A stretch of DNA of 64,000 nucleotides from Dasyornis broadbenti (taxonomy: Eukaryota > Chordata > Aves > Passeriformes > Dasyornithidae). The notes beneath the pieces are model-generated. The model was not told the DNA's origin, made no database searches, and saw nothing but the letters and a program-made list of their open reading frames with translations. Position numbers and translations under genes: made by a program. Positions 53,160 to 62,100 of the stretch are shown here, piece after piece. The first letter of the stretch is position 1. Each line of letters begins with the position of its first letter. The stretch lies in the NCBI GenBank assembly GCA_013397935.1, contig VZRN01001315.1, positions 124,001 to 188,000 of the forward strand, written 5' to 3'.

Positions 53160-53199
<40 letters not shown>

Positions 53200-56100
53200 T
53201 AAAAAATAATTTATTTTTTTTTTTTTTTTTTTTTTGTAGTAATTGTTAATGAAATATGATGTAATTTTTGTCGTGCCCTCACCAATTCCCAGAAAAGTCC
53301 AAACCCCAGGACACATTTTGACAATGCACAGAAGTTCAAGATTAACATGAACATTTGGTTATACATATCCAATGGCACTGGTTATGTATAACTGAGTTAC
53401 TCTGCAGAACGTGGCTCAAATTCATTCCTTGGCTGCAGCACCTTTGCTAACCCAAGCCATTTTCAAGGTTTCTTGCCAAGGAACTGCTTCATTAGTCTTT
53501 GTGAGGCTTGGAAACCTATTCTGAGAAGTGTAAGGAGGGCTCTTTCAGGAAGGGAAAATGGCTGATGGATAGTAGGCTGTTTATTCATCCTGCCCAATCT
53601 CTGCCTGTTAAAGTTGCCCCTGTGGGCCAGGTAAAATCCGGTATAGTCTTGTCATATTTCTTAGTTTAGCTCCAGCAAGAGAAGAAGTCTCAGAGTGGGC
53701 TTGTGTCTCTGTCCTTCAGCTGGAAGATGGCTGCTGCTATCAACCTTCCTGATGCCACTGACAAAATCCCTGCCAAGGAAGCTAACCAGCCATTACAGCT
53801 GGTCTGGATCAACCCCGAGGTCATTGAAATGTTCCAGTAGTAGGCATCAGCAGCACTGTCTCTTGTGCCACCCCTAGGTGGAAAAGGAGCCTTAGAAGGT
53901 GAGTGGGGAGCAAAGGAATTCTTTCTAGCTGTGGTTACCACTCACAGACAGGCCTTTTCTACAGTGAAGGAGCCTGCATCTAAAACAGACCCAGCATGAA
54001 CATGAGTCAAAATATAAGCTTAGACTTTAAATGTCCTAAAACCTGAAAATATCTCTTTCTTGTGACTGCCTTCTCATGTTGCTGTTAGGAAATGCTGGAG
54101 TTTTTCTGTATGCTACACATTTGGGGATTTTTTTACCTGACTCTTTTTTCCTACTTCCAAGCTTATTTCCCTCACCTTTACATATATTTCTGTGTGTGAA
54201 GGAGTGATAGTCTTATTTTACTAAGGAGAAAATATAGTTTTTAAAATCAATAAACTATTGTTGTGCCATCTTCAGTTTTATTATGAATAATCCCTTTGCT
54301 TTATTGCTTCTGTTTAATCCAAACTAATACCAATACCCTTTTCAAAGAAAATAAGTAATATTTACAAGATATACAAAAGGAGAAAAAGCCATTGACTCCC
54401 TCTGAAACATGCTTCCTTTAAAGCCCTATTTGTTTAAAATATACTTGCTTTCTTTTTACCTACTTTTATAACTGTTTCCTTAGAACTGGGCCCAGTGTGC
54501 TTTCCAGAATGGAAATGCCACACAACTTTTCCTACCAAGGTTTATTTCTTTTGTAGCTGTGCTTTATAGCTATAGATATAGTTAAATTATTTACCTTCTG
54601 AGGTCTCATGCAGAAAGAATGAAACAAAGGAGAAAGGAGGACTATGAAACTATGGCAAATAGTTGCTTAGGTTTGATGTTCAACTTGATGGTTCTATTTC
54701 TTCCTAATTTATCAGATTTTCTTTCAGACTTTCTTTTCAGACTTTCTCTTTTGCTTTTTGTTCTCATTGCTACTGTATTTTGCTACAGACATTGTATTTA
54801 GCTTTGATTGTTTAAGTACCATCTAAAAACATCTCCTAACTGACATTTCAAAGCCTCATAAAGTCATATACATGCTTCTTGATCACCATTTGTATATTAA
54901 TTCGTCACACTGTCCAAGTGTTCTCCATAATTTTTAAGGTTTTATATTAGTTATTAATATTTCCATGTTTTTAAATGGTTCCATGGGACAAGATAAAAAT
55001 ACACAAAATAATAGTCATCTTAACTGCTGGAATTGTAAGGGGGGAAAAAAGTGCCCAGAAATGCTAGCAGCTTTTAACAAATGTATAACAAAAAATAGTT
55101 TGCTTGATTCAGGTTCAGTCTATATTAATTAAAAATAGATTGATTTGAATTTACACACTCACACATTTATGTTCATTTTATAATTTTGAAGGTAGTCCAT
55201 TAATTTATAGTATCTGTGTGGGGAGTAAATCAAAACAGTTGCAATCTTGTTGTTTATCACTGGAGGATTCTAGTTTATGGCCACAATTTGATTTTAAAAT
55301 TTTTTAAAGTTTTTTGAGCAAGGTTTTTGAGCAGAATTTCTTAACCTGAAGGAAATGTTAACGTGTCTTCATATGTATATGAGCTGGAGATATATGCTCA
55401 CAGCCCAGAAAGCCAGCTGTATCCTGGGCTATATCAAAAGGAGCACGGCCAGTAGGTCAAGGGAGGTCATTCTGCCCCATTTTGTTCTGCTGAGACCCCA
55501 CCTGGAGTCTTGCATCTGGCTGTTGAGTCTTTGGCAGGAAAAAGACAGGGATCTGCTGGAGTGAGTACAGAACAGGGACACAGAAATGATCAGAGTGCTA
55601 GAGCACCTCTCCTCTGAAGAAGGGCTGGGCTTGCTGAGCCTGGAGAAGAGAATGCTCCAGGGAGACCTTATTGTGGCCCTCCAGTACTTGAAGGGAGCCT
55701 ACAAGAAAGTGGGAGAGGGAGAGACGTTTTGCCAAGGTCTGTAGTGATAGGACAAAGGACAGTGGCTTTGAACTGAAAGAAGGTAGGTTTGGACTAGACA
55801 GAAGGAAGAAATGTTTTTTGATGAGGGTATTGAGACACTGGAACAAGTTGTTCAGGGAGGTTGTGGGTGTCCCGTCGCTGGAATTGCTCAAGGCCAGGTT
55901 GGATGAGGCTCTGAGCAACTGGGTCTAGTGAAATAGATTCATGCCTACGACAGGGGGTGTGCAGTAACTGGTCTGTAAAGGACCCTCCCAACTTAATCAA
56001 TTCTGTGATGCCATATTTCATAGAATTCTGTATTTTGTCCCATTATCTGTACCATAGGCATATGTTAGCGTCTAAGTATGTCACAGAAATAAGAAAGACA

Positions 56101-59100
56101 TGGAACACCTCACTGGAAGATATTTCTCTTTCCATCATATTTCAGTAAGGAGCTGATCTATCAGAAAGGAAAACCTTTTCTCCAGAAGTTTGCCTCTTGA
56201 CTTTTGAAGTCTGTAAAAGTAAAGTCAGACTCTAAGTCTGTTTTGCTGCATCTTTGCTGTGTGTCTGTGTGCACATCTAGTGCAACTGTGAACTCAAATT
56301 ATAACTGTCTTCTTCTAAAATTAGGCTGTTTCACTCTTGAAAATGTTTTTGTGTGTGAGTGGTGTGAGCAACGTTTTTTAGCAGAGGCACATAGTGTGCT
56401 AGAGTGTCAGCTAATGACTTTCATGACTCTGAAGCAAGGGTAAATGTTTCAGTCTCTTTGAAGACTAACCACAGAAGACTAACCATATTTACTGGCAAAG
56501 GGTCAGGTCTCTTTTTTGGTGTAAATGAATTCCTAAGGGATTAAATAATTTTTAAAATATTGATAGATATTCTTTGCAAGTTTCACTAGCAACATAAGTA
56601 AGTAGCATTTACTTGCCCTTTTTGTAGTATAATGTATCACAGAGAATATTTATAACTACTAAAGAGGCAGATCAGATCAGGATAGAATCCTGACTTTTTG
56701 GGTAGAACTCTGATAGAGTTTAATCTCTTTGTAAAGTGCATTGTTCCTTTTAATGAAACAGGTTTTTTATGTATGCTCTTTCCAAATACTGTGTATTGAA
56801 AACTGTCGAGTAGATCTTGTGCAAACACTCACCAGTATTTTGTGCTGGCTGTCACATTTTCTGTGTATTCACACTTTAATTCTTTCACATTTCAGGTTCC
56901 TTGTGCAGCATTCTGCTGAAAGCGTATCTCAGTAAGAAAAAGACAAATAGTGCATTTTTAATTAAAACATACACATAAACTGAGACAGGGTAGTTTCTAT
57001 CTATCATTGTTGTGATTAATCCTACTGAACACAAGAAACCACAAAAAAAGGCTTTGTTCTTTGAGATTGAGGAAGATATTAGCCCTAACATCTTCTATAG
57101 AAAGCAGATGTTTGGTTCAAGAACATGAAAGTGGCTATTTAAGAGATACCTTTTCTAGCCTGTAGTCTTACCAGTGCCAGGTGCCAACACAGAAATTTAG
57201 AAAAGTTAGAAATGGAGGAGAGATTACTCTGTGATATATGCTCCCATGGCCAACACCTTAGGAAACCTTTGAGAAGGAGCTTCATCAGCAATACTAGGTT
57301 TGTGAACAAGTTGTCGTTGTTTTAGTCAGTTGACAAATGGCATTCTGTTGCTGTGAACTTCCAGTTCAATGTTGTGTTATATAAAAACTACTATAATCTG
57401 ACCTACTAATAAATTACTTTCCTGAGTTCATAGCTTTTTATGTTATAGTCGTTATGTTAAAGTAGTAGTTAAATCCCTGTTTGCCACCTTCACACACTTC
57501 ATAATTTTGGAGCATTTTGCCATCTTCCCACCTAGTTGTCTCTTTTTCAAGCTACTCTATTCTCTCCTCATACAGAAGTTACTTTATTCTTTCAATAGTG
57601 TATGTTGCTTTACTCTGTGTCTTGTCCTGCTCTAAAGTATTTTTTGAGGAAGTGTGGTCAAGACAATATACATCCTCTAACTTCTTACCCAGACACTCTT
57701 GAGTAACACTGAAATGTTTTGTCATCATTCTCAAAATCTTTTCTCCCCTACCTTCTTATTAATGCAAATAAAATGCAAAACTTTTCAAATACCATATAAG
57801 ATTTCTCAGAAAGCTCTTTTTAAAAACATGCATTCTGTCTGTAAAAGGAACACAATTTCATTGACAGCCAGATGTGTTGAGTAGGTTTACTTGGAGATCA
57901 GCTTGGACATCTCAAGGAACAGAGCTCAGTATATAATCTTTTGAGCTACTCAGAGTTGTAACATATGTTTCCTCAGATTCAACCCTGTCCAGAACAAGGA
58001 ATTAAAAATCCATTGAAATATACACAACCACATTCTGAATCTATTTATGCTTTGACACATTATGGAATTTATTGCAATATAAGCAATAAGGCAAATAAAG
58101 ATGCTAGGTATACTAAATTAATTACCTGGTATTTGAATGTAGCCAGTCATATCAGATTTTCTTTGTCTGAGATAGCACTTCATTCTGAGTACAGCAATAG
58201 GAAAGCACATCTCATGTTTTAATCTAGTCAGAAGTCACCTATTCCACAGTAGCAAGATAAGCAATTGTAATTTGAATTCCCCAGGATCGATTTAATGTAA
58301 TGATGATTGGCATCAATTGTTGCATAAATTAGTCATTGTAATGGAGTCTCCTCAGAAGATCATTTTAAAGTTAGCCATTTTTGAAACAGATGTCTATGCT
58401 TTTATGTATTTATTTTAATTTTTGTCAATAGCTGCAAGAAATCATTATCTGGTAGCAACATACCAGTCAACTGACATTCCTCCAGCAGTCATGCTGAAAG
58501 TAGAACATTCCATTTTCATAACTGTGAGGATATAGGCTAGATACAAGTGAAAGTCTGGTGGATTTGACTTTCTGTTAAACCATGGGTGGTATTTTGATCT
58601 GGCAGAAATGGGCTCAGTATTTTCAAAGGTCAAAGTATTGAGATTCTGTAAACTCAAAGACAAGTATAAGTGTCAAAGCAATCTTTTAATAAGGGTGTAA
58701 AGAATTTATGGTTGTAAATAATTTATGTATCTCATATGCATCAAGACAGACTTTTACTTTCTTCATTGCTTTTTCTAAATGTAGAAGGAGTTTTCCACTC
58801 AAGGACACTAAAGCAGGAAAGATATTGGCCAACTTCAGCAAGTTGAGCAGGGAGCTACAAAGGTGGTTGGGCTGGAGCACAGGCCCAGCCAGCAATGGCT
58901 CAGAAACCCTACTTGGAGAAAGACATGGACTGAGATCTGTCAGAGGCTGGTCAGAGGTCTGGTGGCATCCCTTCCAATAGGAGTAACCTCATGATTCTTG
59001 TAAAAGTCATTTTTACTGAGATGGTTAGGTTTTGTACCAATGCCTCAATTTAAAATCAAGTTTTGATATACTTATTATAGCTTTTCGTAATATCTTAGTA

Positions 59101-62100
59101 GAGACAAAGGAGGAGCTTTGACAAAAATTACATTTTTGCATACAGAATTTTAAAATATATCTTTTATTCATGGTGTGAAACTGCATATATGATCTAGGTT
59201 TCATTAAGGTAATAATAAAAAGGAAGGAAAAAGTATTTATGTCTAAAGCATCAGAAAGTAGTAAAATAATGCTGGCACAAATCCATTATTGATAATATTT
59301 CTCTCTAGTACTAACAGAAATACCAAAAATGTATTTGATTATTTTCATTTTTTCATGCAAACTACAGTGAAACATGCAAGAGATCTCTGTTCAGATTTTA
59401 AAATCACATGAAATCTAGTTAAAGTATGTATGTCCTGTAAAAAGGAAGTATTGTAGGAGAGAGATCCATATTGGACTGTGTGAAAGAGGTCTCAGGTGTG
59501 TGGCCATGGCTCACTACTTAATATGTCTGAGATGGGTAAGAGGTTTTGGAGGCAAAGATGCTCGGATTTGGAATGAGGAGCTGAGGTCGAAACCAACGGA
59601 ATGATAGTAGGAGCAAAAGGACATTGTTACAGGAATCAGTACCTGCTCAAATATACCTTCTTTACATGGAAGAGGCATTTCTAGCAGTTCCCTGCTGTCA
59701 ACAGGGTGACCTTTACTCTTAGAGTGTATTGTGGGGTTTTTAAAGTTACCTGTTGCTAACATGGTATTTCTTATGGTCAATTTTATAAAAATGCTATGCA
59801 TGGACCTAACCTTCCTTTCATTGCAGACAGTTCAACAAACTCTCTATTTGTGCTGTTTTTCACTTACCCCTAGAGATTACTTTTAACTTTTGACTATGAG
59901 CTGAAATTCATGGTAACTTGTGAGTGTCTTTACTACATTACCATCAGCCATATATCCTAAAGTAGTTTGGAGTGAGAGCTCTCTGAATTCAAACTACGCA
60001 GATTCAAGTCACAAAAATTATAGAATTAAAGGATGTTTACACGTTGGTATGTTCTGTAATCTTCAAGAATTTCAGCCTTCAGGCCCTACAAAGGAGGGGG
60101 GTTTTTTGCATAAGGAATCAAGAAAATGTAGTGGTGCACTGTGTGGCCAGTTACAGTATTCATAGTGATGCCCATTTTGTAACATGGTAAAAATGCACCC
60201 AGTCCTGTCAGTTAAGCTGACCCTTATCCAGCTGACCCTTGTGATTGGAAAATCACAAATTGGTCATGGGTGAAGATATAGATATTAGTTATGAAAAATA
60301 AGAGATTCTCATTTGGTTCTAGGGTGAATTGCTTCCTTTATGTTGTAATCTTAGTTAAACAGAAATTGAGTTCACCCCAGAAAAGTAGATCAGGAGAGTA
60401 TCTTCATGACTTATGCTAAAGCTATAATAAAACTCCAGAAACTGAAAACAGGTACAAAAACGCTTGTTGGTTAAAGCATCTACAACATCAATCAATCCTA
60501 ATCAGCCTTAACTCAGCTTCAGATTAGAAAAGCTAGCTACTTGAGCAACTGAAAAGTTGACATGTATCTTTCACAAAGATCACAAAGGCTACTTGTGATT
60601 TATGTCACTACTTGACAACCAGTTTTATTAATTCTAGCAGACATTGGGAGCCAGGAATGTGCAGAGATAGATGATCTTTAGGAAGCATCAGCCTAGAGCA
60701 TTGAGTGCCTCCAACCGTTTCATTTGTTGCATTACAGCTTTTTTTTCTATCGGAAGTACAATTGATCCCAAGTTAAAAATCTTTATGGTAATTACAGCAA
60801 TTATTTTATTTTCAATACAGAGTTTGCAAATCTTTTCAATTTTAAGAAATACCAAATAGATAAACTTCTGTTTTGTATGATAACTGAATATGACAAACAG
60901 AAAGGATAGATGATACGCTTTTATACTCTAAAACTGTAAGAGGGTCTTCATTGCCTCTTACTCCTTCATTTTATACTTATTTCTGGACAGAAATGCTGAA
61001 GTCAGATGTAGTGTCCTTTTCAAATATTTACATCCACCTGTTTACTAGTAATTTAATTCTCTGCCATGAGCATCCTATTCCTGGAAGGGTGAAATTCAGC
61101 TGGAATGATAGCAGTGGTACCCTGCAGTACCAGATGCAACAGTCTGGACTGTTGGATGACTGCATGAGATTAAAGTACCAACTTCCCAAGAGACAAATAC
61201 CAGTTTCTACAGAATTTAAATAATTAGCTTTCACTTTTAACCTGTTTTGCTGCATATGAAGGGCTAAAAGTGTTCAGCTGTCTTTCTTCAGCAACTTTTC
61301 TGTAAACAAACATTTATTTTCTAGAATGGAGTCTCTCCTTTTGTTTATCTTGTCTTATAGAGTTGCAGTTTATCAGTGTGAGAAGCAAACTGCTTAGCAT
61401 CTTATGTCTGAAAAGTCGTGTTTGTAAAAACAATGAAAAATTATATATGCATGTGTAATTTGTAGATGTGCTCATTCCCAATTGCATTCACTCCTGAAAT
61501 TTGCTTTTTAATATCCTGTTTTTATAGCCAAGCAAAATTCAGAGTCATTCCTTATGCTGGCTTTGGAGGAGCAGTAACTCAGTCTAGAACTGTTCTTTTC
61601 TGCTTGCAGGGTCCTTCAGCTTTGAAAAAACAAATTTGAGTAAAAAAACTCCAAAACAACGACAGGAGAAAAAAATTCAAAACAAAAGCTCAAAACAGAA
61701 CAAAACAAACGAAAAAACCCCACCAAAAATAGCAAATTAGCTTTCACATGCATACATACCTGAGATTCAAAGCTATGGTTTTGGCAAAGAACGAAACTAA
61801 AAAGGCCATTTTAAATTGGATTATTAATTTAACTGTTGCATATTATCTGGTGCTTTTAACATACTTAAAGCTTTGATTAAAGACATAGTTTTGCTGTCCT
61901 GTCTCACACTGTGGGTTGGGATGTTCCTCCTCCTACACCAGTAATGCCTTTATAGCAACCTAGTTGCATAGTTTTAAGTTCCAGCCTTATTGTAATCCCC
62001 TTTAAAACAAGACTAACTCTGATATGATGAGGTTTATCTCCCTTGACCTTCTTCCTAGACTGTGGTAGAAGCAATTCACAGCCTACAACTAAGAGTACAC

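Noticed and set aside
53727..53840. 37-codon + strand frame starting MAAAINLPDATDKIP
   Set aside because: It looks mildly protein-like and continues open after two stops, but I cannot match it to any family. It is too short and uncertain to call a pseudogene.
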